A DNA stretch of 43,467 bases, from positions 1-43,467 of the forward strand of contig JAKVAS010000010.1 of NCBI GenBank assembly GCA_022448165.1, in the 5' to 3' direction. Positions 1-8,683 of this stretch are shown one piece after another. Source of the stretch: Crocinitomicaceae bacterium (lineage in GTDB: Bacteria > Bacteroidota > Bacteroidia > Flavobacteriales_D > Crocinitomicaceae). How positions within the stretch are numbered: the first letter of the stretch is position 1; each line of letters opens with the position of its first letter. The notes below the pieces were generated by a model. It saw nothing but the letters and a program-made list of their open reading frames with translations, was not told where the DNA came from and made no database searches. The position numbers and the translations under genes are program-made.

Positions 1-62
1 AGGTAGTTAGGTTATTAGTACATTTAAAAACATGTGACTCTGTCATGCACTTATTATAATAT

Positions 63-704
63 ATGAAAATATTCTCGTTCCTCACTTGTCTTTTATTCGC
101 TGGATTTGCTTTTTCGCAGAACTCCTATTATTTCACTAATCCTGTTTTATCCATGTTCACAACAACAACGGTTGATGCACAATATTACGGAACTTACACA
201 GATGATCGTACTTCATTGAACTATGAATTTACCAGTGAAGGTGTTTTTGTGGTTTCAATTTCAATTTCTTCTATCAGTAAAAAATCTGTTCGTGAAACTA
301 GTACCTACTCCGTTCGCAACGGTCTTATTTTTGGTGTTGTAAAAGATGATTCAATTCCATGCATTCTTGAAAACGGTTATTATTATTTTGGCATTAAAAG
401 CAAAGAGGCTCTTGCCCCAAAGCACATACTTAGTCGCATTGATGCTTCGCATTATCTTATCAATTATAAAGATGGAAACACCTACACTCCTTCGCTTGTT
501 ACTTTTTCAAACAAAGGCATGACAATTCAAGATTTCGATTACGACATAGAAAGTGATGAATTCACATACATAGCGCAGCGTTCGAGCATCCCAAAAGGTA
601 AACAACACGTTATTTTACTTTCTCCAACGGACGAAGAGACGAAAGTGTTTTTAGAAAAAAAACCTTTTGGAAATGCTACTAATTTTGTGAAAAAAGACAC
701 GTGA
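63..704 (+). CDS. Secreted hypothetical protein
   Basis: This 213-residue protein is not a family I recognise. It opens with a clear Sec signal peptide: Lys-2, a hydrophobic stretch, and a probable cleavage site after Ala-Phe-Ser-Gln at about residue 19. The mature part is rich in Ser, Thr, Tyr and Phe with alternating polar and hydrophobic residues, which suggests a beta-rich periplasmic or surface protein. There is no lipobox cysteine and no C-terminal T9SS sorting domain. It starts with ATG directly after an AT-rich leader. It converges on the helicase gene, with about 107 bases between their stops. Being a gene is likely; the function is unknown. Confidence 0.7.
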   Translation: MKIFSFLTCLLFAGFAFSQNSYYFTNPVLSMFTTTTVDAQYYGTYTDDRTSLNYEFTSEGVFVVSISISSISKKSVRETSTYSVRNGLIFGVVKDDSIPCILENGYYYFGIKSKEALAPKHILSRIDASHYLINYKDGNTYTPSLVTFSNKGMTIQDFDYDIESDEFTYIAQRSSIPKGKQHVILLSPTDEETKVFLEKKPFGNATNFVKKDT

Positions 705-811
705 TTGTTTATTATTTAGATTCTTCACAAGGCCAACATTTAAAACAATAGTCAGGTTGTTAAATAACAATTATCTATCAAAATCAATTTCCTAAAATAG
801 TTGGGCATATA

Positions 812-3106
812 TTATCCCACTTGTAATGATGCCTGATATAATTTGAGTTCTTCCCAAGAAAACTTATTTCCGACTCTTTCTTTTAACTCCCCTAATGATC
901 CGCCGTCATAATCATCAAACACATCTGAAAGAGCATTTTTCCGATCAGCTGACATCACATGCTGAAGTTCAATTTTTTCTTCCCTAATTAGACGTACGCA
1001 ATGAGTATAAATCGTTCCAACTCCCAATTGGCGTTCCTTCGCTATATCGGCAATTTCCATTCCATCTTTAATCATTCCTAAGGTAGTCTCGTAAGTTGTG
1101 CCTTTCTTTTTCTTCTTCGTGGTCTTTTTTCGTTCCGATTTCGTTTTCACATCGATGAAATCTGTCTCAAAATCAAAGGTAGAATTCGCTTGTCTCAACT
1201 CTTGTTTCACACGTTCAATTTGACTTAATTTAAACGTTTTAATTTCCTTAGTCCAAACGATGTCTTTCTCAATATTTTTCCCCTCTGCAATCGCCTGCGT
1301 AAGCACCAGTGCTTTCTTCAATCGAATGAGTGTTTCCGTCAATAGCTGATCTAAGGTTTCAAGCTCCTCATTATATTGCTTTGTATTCCTCTTTTGTTGA
1401 AGCTCCCCCATTTTCTTCAAGCATGAATACATCACGCCTTCCAACGATTTAATAAAATATCCATGTGCAGCTTTAACACGCTCTAGTACATGATCAAATT
1501 TTGCATCTTCTCCACAAATACGTATCAATTGCCCTCGAAATTTTCGAGCTGGTTCAATCGTAGAAGTAAGAATTTGCACCTGTTGAGTAACCCATGACCT
1601 ATTGACTCCTTTTAGCGACTTAGAACCATGGTCCTTATAAGTTACCTCGTGAGATTTCCAAGCATTGTACATTTCTAACCAATCAAAAGCATTAATCAAT
1701 GTATTTCGCAAAAAAGTCAATGTTCCGTCTCTCAATTTTCCTTCATAGTCAATGTCTTCCTCATGCTCCTTTGCATATGCCGTAACATGCTGATCATTCT
1801 TTAAACCATTTATATTTATGGGATTCCTAAGAATCAACCCTTCTAATGATCTCAATCGAGAAAGGGCAACATAGGCTTGTCCTGGAACAAACACTTTAGA
1901 AACATCGACAATTGCCTTATCAAATGTTAATCCTTGACTTTTATGTACAGTTATTGCCCATGCTAATTTTATTGGATAGTGAACGAATGTACCCAGTACT
2001 TTTTCATCCACTTCTCCCGTTGAGGCGTTTAATGTGTACTTGATATTATTCCATTCGTAACGCTCGACAGAAATAATCTTTTTCTCCTCAGGAAATCTAA
2101 CTTTAATCTCATCTCCATCAATATCAATTATACGGCCCATTTTTCCATTATAGAACTGTTTATCCAATGAAACATCGTTCTTCACAAACATAATTTGCGC
2201 CCCGATTTTTAATGTCAATGTCGCATCCAACGGATACAAATGTTCTGGAAACTCTCCTGTAACCTCAGTTTCAAAATGATATTCCTTTCCTTCTAGATCG
2301 TTTAATGCCCTCTGGTTTATTTCATCAGCATCTCGATTATGAGTTGTTAAAGTGACATAATCATCTTTAGTACTCACCCCTACTTCAACACGTTCATTAA
2401 GAATTGAAACTTGCTCGGGAGAAATCGTATTATTTCTTAAGTTATTCAGTAACTCGACAAACGTTTGATTTTTCTGTCGATATACTTTTTCCAACTCAAC
2501 ATATATCGGTGGCTGTTGACGAACGGCATGAGCATAGAAAAAGAACATTCCTTGGTAGTAATTTCGCAAATGATTCCATTCATCATGTTTCACCACTGGA
2601 GGTAGCTGAAACAAATCACCAATAAACAGTACTTGAACTCCTCCAAAAGGAACATTATTGTTTCGAACATTTCGAAGCGTCCAATCAATTGCATCGAGTA
2701 AATCTGCACGCAACATACTCACTTCGTCAATAATCAACAATTCAAGATTCCTAATAATTGCCTTTCTTCTCGAATTCATTCGAAAATGGCGCATCAAGGT
2801 CTTCTTTGTTTCGATCTTACTACTTCCGTAGGAGTCCATTTTATAATCAAAATCTGGAATAAACGCCCCAAACGGTAATTGGAAAAATGAATGTATTGTA
2901 ACTCCTCCCGCATTTAACGCCGCAATTCCAGTAGGAGCAACTATTACTGTCTGTTTATAAGTAGAAGTAACTATTTTCTGAAGCAAGGTCGTTTTTCCTG
3001 TTCCAGCTTTTCCCGTTAGAAATATAGATTGATCCGTTTGGTTAATTAACCTCTCTACAAATTCAGCAACTTCGTTGGTTTCATTTTCGTTGTTCATTGG
3101 TCCCAT
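812..3106 (-). CDS. Pif1-like ATP-dependent DNA helicase with C-terminal helix-turn-helix
   Basis: Superfamily 1B helicase of the Pif1/RecD2 type (764 aa), probably acting on replication or repair intermediates in the cytoplasm. Walker A is GKAGTGKTT at residues 32-40. The Walker B-like segment reads LLIIDEVSML, followed by a GDLFQLPPV motif. The late motifs are TVHKSQGLTF and AYVALSRLRSLEGL, typical of Pif1 motifs V and VI. After the helicase core come a charged helical region and a Lys-rich linker (KKTTKKKKKG). The C-terminal helix-turn-helix segment (GMEIADIAKERQLGVGTIYTH) resembles the HTH_40-type domain fused to many Bacteroidota helicases. Two ATGs three codons apart (3106 and 3097) are both plausible starts. 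The family is certain; the exact in vivo role is not visible. Confidence 0.93.
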   Translation of the reverse strand: MGPMNNENETNEVAEFVERLINQTDQSIFLTGKAGTGKTTLLQKIVTSTYKQTVIVAPTGIAALNAGGVTIHSFFQLPFGAFIPDFDYKMDSYGSSKIETKKTLMRHFRMNSRRKAIIRNLELLIIDEVSMLRADLLDAIDWTLRNVRNNNVPFGGVQVLFIGDLFQLPPVVKHDEWNHLRNYYQGMFFFYAHAVRQQPPIYVELEKVYRQKNQTFVELLNNLRNNTISPEQVSILNERVEVGVSTKDDYVTLTTHNRDADEINQRALNDLEGKEYHFETEVTGEFPEHLYPLDATLTLKIGAQIMFVKNDVSLDKQFYNGKMGRIIDIDGDEIKVRFPEEKKIISVERYEWNNIKYTLNASTGEVDEKVLGTFVHYPIKLAWAITVHKSQGLTFDKAIVDVSKVFVPGQAYVALSRLRSLEGLILRNPININGLKNDQHVTAYAKEHEEDIDYEGKLRDGTLTFLRNTLINAFDWLEMYNAWKSHEVTYKDHGSKSLKGVNRSWVTQQVQILTSTIEPARKFRGQLIRICGEDAKFDHVLERVKAAHGYFIKSLEGVMYSCLKKMGELQQKRNTKQYNEELETLDQLLTETLIRLKKALVLTQAIAEGKNIEKDIVWTKEIKTFKLSQIERVKQELRQANSTFDFETDFIDVKTKSERKKTTKKKKKGTTYETTLGMIKDGMEIADIAKERQLGVGTIYTHCVRLIREEKIELQHVMSADRKNALSDVFDDYDGGSLGELKERVGNKFSWEELKLYQASLQVG

Positions 3107-3224
3107 CTATATATAAGTTAATCAAAAAGATCAATTGAGGTGAGACATTCGCAAACATTTTCACCAGGCCACGAAGTTATGCAGTTAAAGTAATATTACG
3201 ACCCAATTGAACATTCATTTAGAA

Positions 3225-5603
3225 CTAAAACGTAATTCTATACTGGAAAACTGGTATAAATCCATTCTGATAAATCGTTCTGACCTGACCAGCATATGGA
3301 TTGTACTGCTGATAAAAAATGTTATCACGATCCGTAAAGTTTTGTAGATCCAACGCCCATTCTTGCGTTGTATTTCTTCCAATTAATTTGTAAGCGATCC
3401 TAAAGTTTCCTTTCAAGTAATCTTGGTACTTTTTAGCAAAAGCATTAGAAACATCTCTTACTTCCTTATTTGCAGCAATGCTTTCTGGGATAAGAATTTC
3501 CGTATAACGACCTCCACCGTTCCAAGTGAATTTAAAATCGATACTCAACGCTGAATAGTATTTCTTTTCTTCTTTCGATTTCTTACCGAAACGGAATTCA
3601 TAACCTATCAATGTATTCAAAGTGTGATTACCATTAAATGCAGTATTTCTCCAAACGTCATCACTTCCTTTGTATTTTGATTCAAACAATGAAGCAGTAA
3701 CCAAAAAATAGAATCCCTTATCCAGGAATTTTTCTAAGGTTAATTCTATTCCATAATTTCTCCCCTCTCCACCATTATGAATAGAATCAGGTATAGAAGT
3801 ATTAAATGTAGCTCCAAAATTCAGTAATGAATACGCACTACTTTTTTGTTCTATAGGGACATTAGTTAAATACTGACCATACACCTCTGCCTTCAACTTA
3901 ATACCGTGTTTAAATCGCTTCTCATATCCCGCAATCAAATGATGACTATTTGTAAATCCCAATTCTGTATTGGGAGTTGTATAACTTCCATCCAAATTTT
4001 GAATTTGCGCAAAATATAATTCAATTGGAGCCATTTGACTATGCAAACCATATCCTGCGTTAATTGACTGGTTTTTATTCAATTGAACATTCAATCCGAT
4101 GCGAGGTTCTACAGACCATTGTTTTCCAAGAGTAAGAAATTGAGAATAAACCCCACTTACCAATGTTAGATTTTCATTTAAACGATAGCGATGTTGAAAA
4201 TGTGAACGAATCAAACTTGTTGCCCCCTCAAAATCTCGAAGACTTGCAAAAGCTACTGCAGAAGGCACATACACAGAATCGTTGAGTGAGAGAAGATAAA
4301 CATCATTGATAATTCCTGCTTTAATTAAATGCCTACTCGACAATTTATTCTGATAATTTACTACAATGGTTTGTTTTCCATTAGTCGCTTCCGAATTAAA
4401 CGTTGTAAACGGATTCAATCCATTAAAATCTAACGAATCATTACGCGCGTTATTATAAGCTCCTTGCATCCCAAGCAAAACTTCAAAAAAGGAGTTTGAA
4501 TTGATTCTATGCTTATGGGTTAGACCAACCATTCCAGTATTAGAAGTGAAATAGATATCATTTCCTGCATTTCCCCAAATATCATTTTGATCTTCTACAT
4601 TCGAAGAAAGAATATTAATATTACTTAATCCTCCTAATCCGAAAACTTGTGTAAGTCCATTTTTCGTTGGAAAATTCAGCTTAAAGCTGATGTCCTGATA
4701 TTTTGGCAAAGCTGAAGTTCCAAACTCCAATCCGATAAGTTGAAATAGCTCCAACGTTGAATAGCGATAGTTAACTAAAAAAGAAGACTTTTTCTTTCTG
4801 GAAATTGGTCCTTCAGCCATCCCCTCTACTCCGTTGAAGCCTATCTGACCCATGAATTCAAATTTCTCATTATTCCCACTTCTCATTCGGAGATCAAACA
4901 CACTTGCCAAGGCATTTCCATATTCAGCAGGAAAAGCACCTGTAAAGAAATCTGAATTGGCTAGAACATTATTATTAAGTATTGAAATTGGTCCACCAGT
5001 AGTTCCAAATCGTGCAAAGTGATTCGGATTTGGGATGTCAATTCCTTCCATCCTATACAACACACCAGATGGCGAATTACCACGTACAATAATATCATTT
5101 CTTGAATCATCTGCACCTTGAACTCCCGCAAAATTTTGTGCCATACGTGCCACATCATTTAAACTACCTGCATATCTTTGACTTTCTTCAATTGAGAATG
5201 TTCGAGCGCTCACAGTTGCTAATCTATTAACTGTCTCACCTTTTCCTCTTGCGGCAACCTTAACCTCCCCAATCACCTGCACTTTTTCTGTCATTTTCAG
5301 GTTAAGAACTAACTCTTTAGAACTAGTCAACTCAAGATTCGACATTACAACTTCTTCATAACTTGTATATGTTGCAACAAGAGTATATCTGCCTACAGGA
5401 ACATTTTCAAAACGAAAACTACCGTCAACATCTGACTTTCGTCGGAGAGAGTCATTAATTCCGAAAAGAAAAACCTTAGCGTCAGGGATCAACTCTTCCG
5501 AGTATCTATCCATAACTTTCCCTCTAATAGTCTGAGTAATTTGAGTATAGCCCGTAGTTACCATACACGAACAAATAAAAGCCAATAGAGTTAGTTTTTT
5601 CAT
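3225..5603 (-). CDS. TonB-dependent outer-membrane receptor
   Basis: Outer-membrane beta-barrel receptor of 792 aa. Residues 1-20 form a signal peptide ending near Gly-Tyr-Thr-Gln. A carboxypeptidase-regulatory-like beta-sandwich follows (IRGKVMDRYSEELIPDAKV, about 25-110), then a plug domain (about 125-240) with the motif DIIVRGNSPSGVLYRMEGID. The rest is alternating strands of a barrel ending in the aromatic C-terminus YRITF. This architecture is typical of Bacteroidota TonB-dependent transporters. There is no SusD partner beside it, so polysaccharide-utilisation-type uptake is not suggested and the substrate cannot be named. A TATTTTTG promoter element lies 17 bases upstream of the start codon, so it is probably transcribed alone. 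Confidence 0.92.
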   Translation of the reverse strand: MKKLTLLAFICSCMVTTGYTQITQTIRGKVMDRYSEELIPDAKVFLFGINDSLRRKSDVDGSFRFENVPVGRYTLVATYTSYEEVVMSNLELTSSKELVLNLKMTEKVQVIGEVKVAARGKGETVNRLATVSARTFSIEESQRYAGSLNDVARMAQNFAGVQGADDSRNDIIVRGNSPSGVLYRMEGIDIPNPNHFARFGTTGGPISILNNNVLANSDFFTGAFPAEYGNALASVFDLRMRSGNNEKFEFMGQIGFNGVEGMAEGPISRKKKSSFLVNYRYSTLELFQLIGLEFGTSALPKYQDISFKLNFPTKNGLTQVFGLGGLSNINILSSNVEDQNDIWGNAGNDIYFTSNTGMVGLTHKHRINSNSFFEVLLGMQGAYNNARNDSLDFNGLNPFTTFNSEATNGKQTIVVNYQNKLSSRHLIKAGIINDVYLLSLNDSVYVPSAVAFASLRDFEGATSLIRSHFQHRYRLNENLTLVSGVYSQFLTLGKQWSVEPRIGLNVQLNKNQSINAGYGLHSQMAPIELYFAQIQNLDGSYTTPNTELGFTNSHHLIAGYEKRFKHGIKLKAEVYGQYLTNVPIEQKSSAYSLLNFGATFNTSIPDSIHNGGEGRNYGIELTLEKFLDKGFYFLVTASLFESKYKGSDDVWRNTAFNGNHTLNTLIGYEFRFGKKSKEEKKYYSALSIDFKFTWNGGGRYTEILIPESIAANKEVRDVSNAFAKKYQDYLKGNFRIAYKLIGRNTTQEWALDLQNFTDRDNIFYQQYNPYAGQVRTIYQNGFIPVFQYRITF

Positions 5604-5619
5604 CTAAATGTTTTTTTGT

Positions 5620-5627
5620 CAAAAATA
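5620..5627 (-). promoter_or_regulatory. Bacteroidota -7 promoter element for the TonB receptor
   Basis: The minus strand reads TATTTTTG, an exact match to the Bacteroidota -7 consensus TAnnTTTG. It lies 17 bases before the receptor ATG. No clear -33 TTG was found at the expected distance. Confidence 0.5.
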
Positions 5628-5935
5628 CATCAGACCGGTATAAAAATCTTCGCTTAATCGGATGAATGGAATAATTTCAGGACAAACAACCGTTCATAAA
5701 TTGTACGAAATGATTTTAATCATAAAACTCTATCGAAATAAATAGCGCTCAAAACCACTTTGGATTAAATTTTAGATAATTGAAAGACTTTACCTTCTCT
5801 CAAACCATAAACACACTGAATTACAGCTGTCTTTACTCTATCGATCATCCCTGTCCTGTCCTGCTTTATGTTACAAATCTCTGAAAACAGCTTGATAAAA
5901 CAAGTAAAATCGAACGCTACTCCCTTGATAATCCC

Positions 5936-5943
5936 TACATTTG
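5936..5943 (+). promoter_or_regulatory. Bacteroidota -7 promoter element for gpsA
   Basis: TACATTTG matches TAnnTTTG exactly and ends six bases before the gpsA ATG at 5950. Transcription would start almost at the start codon, so the mRNA may be leaderless. The same placement argues against the upstream TTG codon at 5941 as the start, because that codon lies inside the promoter element. Confidence 0.5.
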
Positions 5944-5949
5944 TTCTTG

Positions 5950-6948
5950 ATGTTTTCGGAAAAAAAGATTGCGGTAATTGGTGGCGGAAGTTGGGCAACA
6001 GCTCTCGTAAAAATCTTGTGTAACAACGTTACATTAGTGAACTGGTACATGCGAAATGAGCAGGCAGTAGAACATATCCATAAATTTCGTCATAATCCAA
6101 ATTACCTTCAATCGGTTGAATTCGATTTGAATAAAATTAATGTAAGTACGGACTTAACTGAGATTATTGGGAATTCAGACACAGTAATTATTGCGACACC
6201 TTCTGCTTTTCTAGATAAATTATTCAAAGGATTTCCAATTGATTTATTTGAAGGAAAATCTATTTTTTCAGCGGTAAAAGGGATCATTCCTGAATACAAT
6301 TCAATTCCTGCACGATTTATTCATAAAACTTTCGGTACTCCTTACGACAACATTGGAATTATTTGTGGCCCTTGCCATGCCGAAGAAGTTGCTCTTGAAA
6401 GGCTATCGTATTTAACCATCGCTTGTCAAGATGAGGACACGTCAGAAGAAATGGCCGCCCTTCTCTCTTGTAGATATATTAAAACAACTGTTTCCGATGA
6501 TTTATTCGGTACAGAGTTATCCGCAGTATTAAAGAATGTCTATGCAATTGCATCAGGCGTATGTGCTGGACTCGGCTATGGTGATAATTTTCAATCTGTT
6601 TTAATCTCAAATGCAATACAAGAAATTGAGAACTTTATTGATGAAGTAAGCCCAATTCACAGAGATGTTAAATCTTCTGCTTATTTAGGCGATTTATTAG
6701 TTACAGCTTATTCGAAATTCTCTCGAAACAGAACCTTCGGATTCATGATTGGAAAAGGCTACTCAGTAAAAACAGCGCAACTTGAGATGGACATGGTAGC
6801 TGAAGGTTATTATGCTACCAAAAGTGTCATGGCTATCAAAAATAAATTTCAGGTAGAAATGCCAATTGTTGAGGCAGTAAATAACATCATATACGAAAAG
6901 ATATCGCCTGTTATAGAAATGCGCATCCTCACAGATAAGCTATCTTAG
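5950..6948 (+). CDS. gpsA: NAD(P)-dependent glycerol-3-phosphate dehydrogenase
   Basis: Cytoplasmic enzyme reducing dihydroxyacetone phosphate to sn-glycerol 3-phosphate, the backbone for phospholipid synthesis. It is 332 aa, the usual family length. The N-terminal Rossmann fold carries GGGSWAT at residues 11-17. The AVKGI and GPCHAEEVA segments are characteristic, and the catalytic lysine is Lys195 in VLKNVYAIASG. The substrate-binding region contains SSAYLGDLLVTAYSKFSRNR. I chose the ATG at 5950; the open frame extends to a TTG at 5941, but that overlaps the promoter element. The gene converges with the downstream membrane-protein gene, with 27 bases between the stop codons. Confidence 0.95.
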   Translation: MFSEKKIAVIGGGSWATALVKILCNNVTLVNWYMRNEQAVEHIHKFRHNPNYLQSVEFDLNKINVSTDLTEIIGNSDTVIIATPSAFLDKLFKGFPIDLFEGKSIFSAVKGIIPEYNSIPARFIHKTFGTPYDNIGIICGPCHAEEVALERLSYLTIACQDEDTSEEMAALLSCRYIKTTVSDDLFGTELSAVLKNVYAIASGVCAGLGYGDNFQSVLISNAIQEIENFIDEVSPIHRDVKSSAYLGDLLVTAYSKFSRNRTFGFMIGKGYSVKTAQLEMDMVAEGYYATKSVMAIKNKFQVEMPIVEAVNNIIYEKISPVIEMRILTDKLS

Positions 6949-6975
6949 TCAGAAAGTGGAACATTTTTCTTGATA

Positions 6976-8490
6976 TTACTTAACAAATAATTCCTGGTAT
7001 GCGTTGGCGTCAGCATAATTCCAATCCAACCACCCCTTCTTCTCCATCTTCTCCTTAAAAATCTGTTTTCGAATAGCGATTCTATAGGTATAATCATCTG
7101 GAGTTGCGTACAGCCTAAAATCTCTAGAAAACGAAAACATTCTTTTCTGTTGAGCATTCATTCCTTTGAGCTCCTCCTCTGGAACATCCAAATACGGTAA
7201 TGAACTATCTGATAAGTTCATCATGAAGTTAAGATGAACAAATGATTTATTAGCATGCGCAAAGTTATATCGAGCTATGATTCTGTCCCAGTTAAAACAA
7301 GTTGATAAAGTGAGCACCAAAAGCCAAGCCATGGCAGTTTTTCGTATCAGGAAAAATCCTGATTTCCCATATCGCACCTTTTGGTAAACCAAAAACAAGC
7401 CATAAATGGTAAGAAACAAGAAAAATATAATTGCTATTCTCTTATAAGCCAACGCATAATATTGAATATAATACCAATTTCTCATCCCTACGGAAATTGA
7501 GAGAATCATATTCTGCGCTAACCAAACATAAACCAGGGCTTTTAAGAAACTATTCTTTGAATAGAAATGTAAATTCTTTCGAAAGAAATATAAAACTAAC
7601 ACAATAGAAATCATGATAGCGATAACTAACAAATATGTCCCTTGATGTACATAATGGCTCAAGTACTGACCTTGCCACTCAAAATTAAACCAAACATGAT
7701 TAATGTCTAAGATATTTAACAGCAACAACAAAAGATTTAATGAAATAAATAGAAAAACTCCAGCCTTCAACTCATATTTTAAACCAAGGTTATTCGTAAA
7801 CCTCTTATTTTTCATTCGAATACGTTTCACATCATCAGATTCCTCCAGATCACCCTCGATCAAAGATGATTTTCTCACTCGATAAATCAAGAAAACACTC
7901 AACGAAAAACCCAATGTTAAAACAATCACCAAAGAAATACTGATCGATGCAAAAAAGGATACAATGCCATCAAGAATAAAATCCGTCATTCCCTCAAAAA
8001 TTGCATTAAACTTCGGGTTAGACCAGCTATAGATTAAAATGAAAGTAAAAACAATTCCTGCTGGTATGATAAAGATACCAAGTTTCCGCATTCTTCCCTT
8101 AGTCATTTTTGGATTTTCAACATCATCTCCAGCCCCGAACAGCCTACCATGTGCCATAAAAAATGTAACCACTGAATGCGCAAAACCATTTATTATCGAT
8201 CTTATCTCAGAAGCATTCACCAAGCCTACTAAAATGAAAAAGGACAAGAAATTAATGAGATAGCTTAATGTAGAATGATGCAACACCGTCATTAACAGCG
8301 ATATTAATACACACATCGAAACCATCAAGTGATTTAGATTTCTAAGAATTAACTGTTTCGTTAATGTAAGCCAAGAAAGGATGATTATTTCATAAATCAA
8401 CACATTTAAACCAAGCAGATGATCATAGAATAGAAATGTAAATATGAGTGTACTCAGCAGTACAAATGAGAGTTTTTTGCTAATAGTCAT
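6976..8490 (-). CDS. Polytopic membrane protein, DUF4153/DUF4173-like
   Basis: Integral membrane protein of 504 aa with about ten or more hydrophobic segments. A short charged cytoplasmic loop (SSLIEGDLEESDDVKRIRMKNKR) sits near the middle. The C-terminal tail of about 100 residues is soluble and ends in a segment containing KKGWLDWNYADANAYQ, which I associate with DUF4153-type proteins of Bacteroidota. No biochemical function is established for these. The gene stands alone, convergent with gpsA and divergent from the aspartate kinase gene. The family assignment comes from memory of motifs and is moderate; the membrane nature is certain. Confidence 0.75.
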   Translation of the reverse strand: MTISKKLSFVLLSTLIFTFLFYDHLLGLNVLIYEIIILSWLTLTKQLILRNLNHLMVSMCVLISLLMTVLHHSTLSYLINFLSFFILVGLVNASEIRSIINGFAHSVVTFFMAHGRLFGAGDDVENPKMTKGRMRKLGIFIIPAGIVFTFILIYSWSNPKFNAIFEGMTDFILDGIVSFFASISISLVIVLTLGFSLSVFLIYRVRKSSLIEGDLEESDDVKRIRMKNKRFTNNLGLKYELKAGVFLFISLNLLLLLLNILDINHVWFNFEWQGQYLSHYVHQGTYLLVIAIMISIVLVLYFFRKNLHFYSKNSFLKALVYVWLAQNMILSISVGMRNWYYIQYYALAYKRIAIIFFLFLTIYGLFLVYQKVRYGKSGFFLIRKTAMAWLLVLTLSTCFNWDRIIARYNFAHANKSFVHLNFMMNLSDSSLPYLDVPEEELKGMNAQQKRMFSFSRDFRLYATPDDYTYRIAIRKQIFKEKMEKKGWLDWNYADANAYQELFVK

Positions 8491-8596
8491 AGAATTAGTT
8501 TTGGTTAGGATAAAACGAATTTCAGAATTCTATATTATGAGTGCAACCAACATTTAACAATCATTATGACCTGCCCGAAATACAAACGCCTTCCAA

Positions 8597-8614
8597 TTGT
8601 TTAATTTTAAACAA
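8597..8614. repeat. AT-rich dyad in the aspartate kinase upstream region
   Basis: TTGTTTAA, two bases, then TTAAACAA: a perfect 8-bp inverted repeat in the 193-base divergent spacer. It could be an operator, but AT-rich DNA produces such dyads readily and there is no second copy nearby. Confidence 0.3.
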
Positions 8615-8660
8615 AAAGTTAATTTAATTAATTTATCTATTAATTACAGCCCGAATTTTC

Positions 8661-8669
8661 TACCTTTGC
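8661..8669 (+). promoter_or_regulatory. Bacteroidota -7 promoter element for aspartate kinase
   Basis: TACCTTTGC matches the extended Bacteroidota -7 element TAnnTTTGC, 14 bases before the aspartate kinase ATG at 8684. It is the best-matching promoter element in the window. No convincing -33 TTG was located. Confidence 0.6.
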
Positions 8670-8683
8670 AAAAAAAATAAGTA

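Larger units (their letters stand above)
5604..5949. other. Intergenic region between divergent TonB receptor and gpsA
   Basis: About 346 bases without a convincing gene. The left end carries the receptor promoter on the minus strand, and the right end carries the gpsA promoter element. A minus-strand open frame (stop at 5765) runs through the right part but begins inside gpsA and resembles nothing I know, so I do not call it. No hairpin terminator, repeat or RNA gene is evident. Confidence 0.6.

Noticed and set aside
757-770. TTGTTA-AA-TAACAA hairpin between the first two genes as a terminator
   Set aside because: The six-bp AT-only stem has no U-tract and is too weak to support.
5765-5998. 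Minus-strand 77-codon frame next to gpsA
   Set aside because: It begins inside gpsA, overlaps its promoter, has no recognisable domain and no promoter element of its own.
8560-8683. Possible leader peptide or riboswitch before aspartate kinase
   Set aside because: The only short ORF is six codons with a single Thr and no terminator follows. The promoter element is 14 bases before the gene, leaving no room for a riboswitch.
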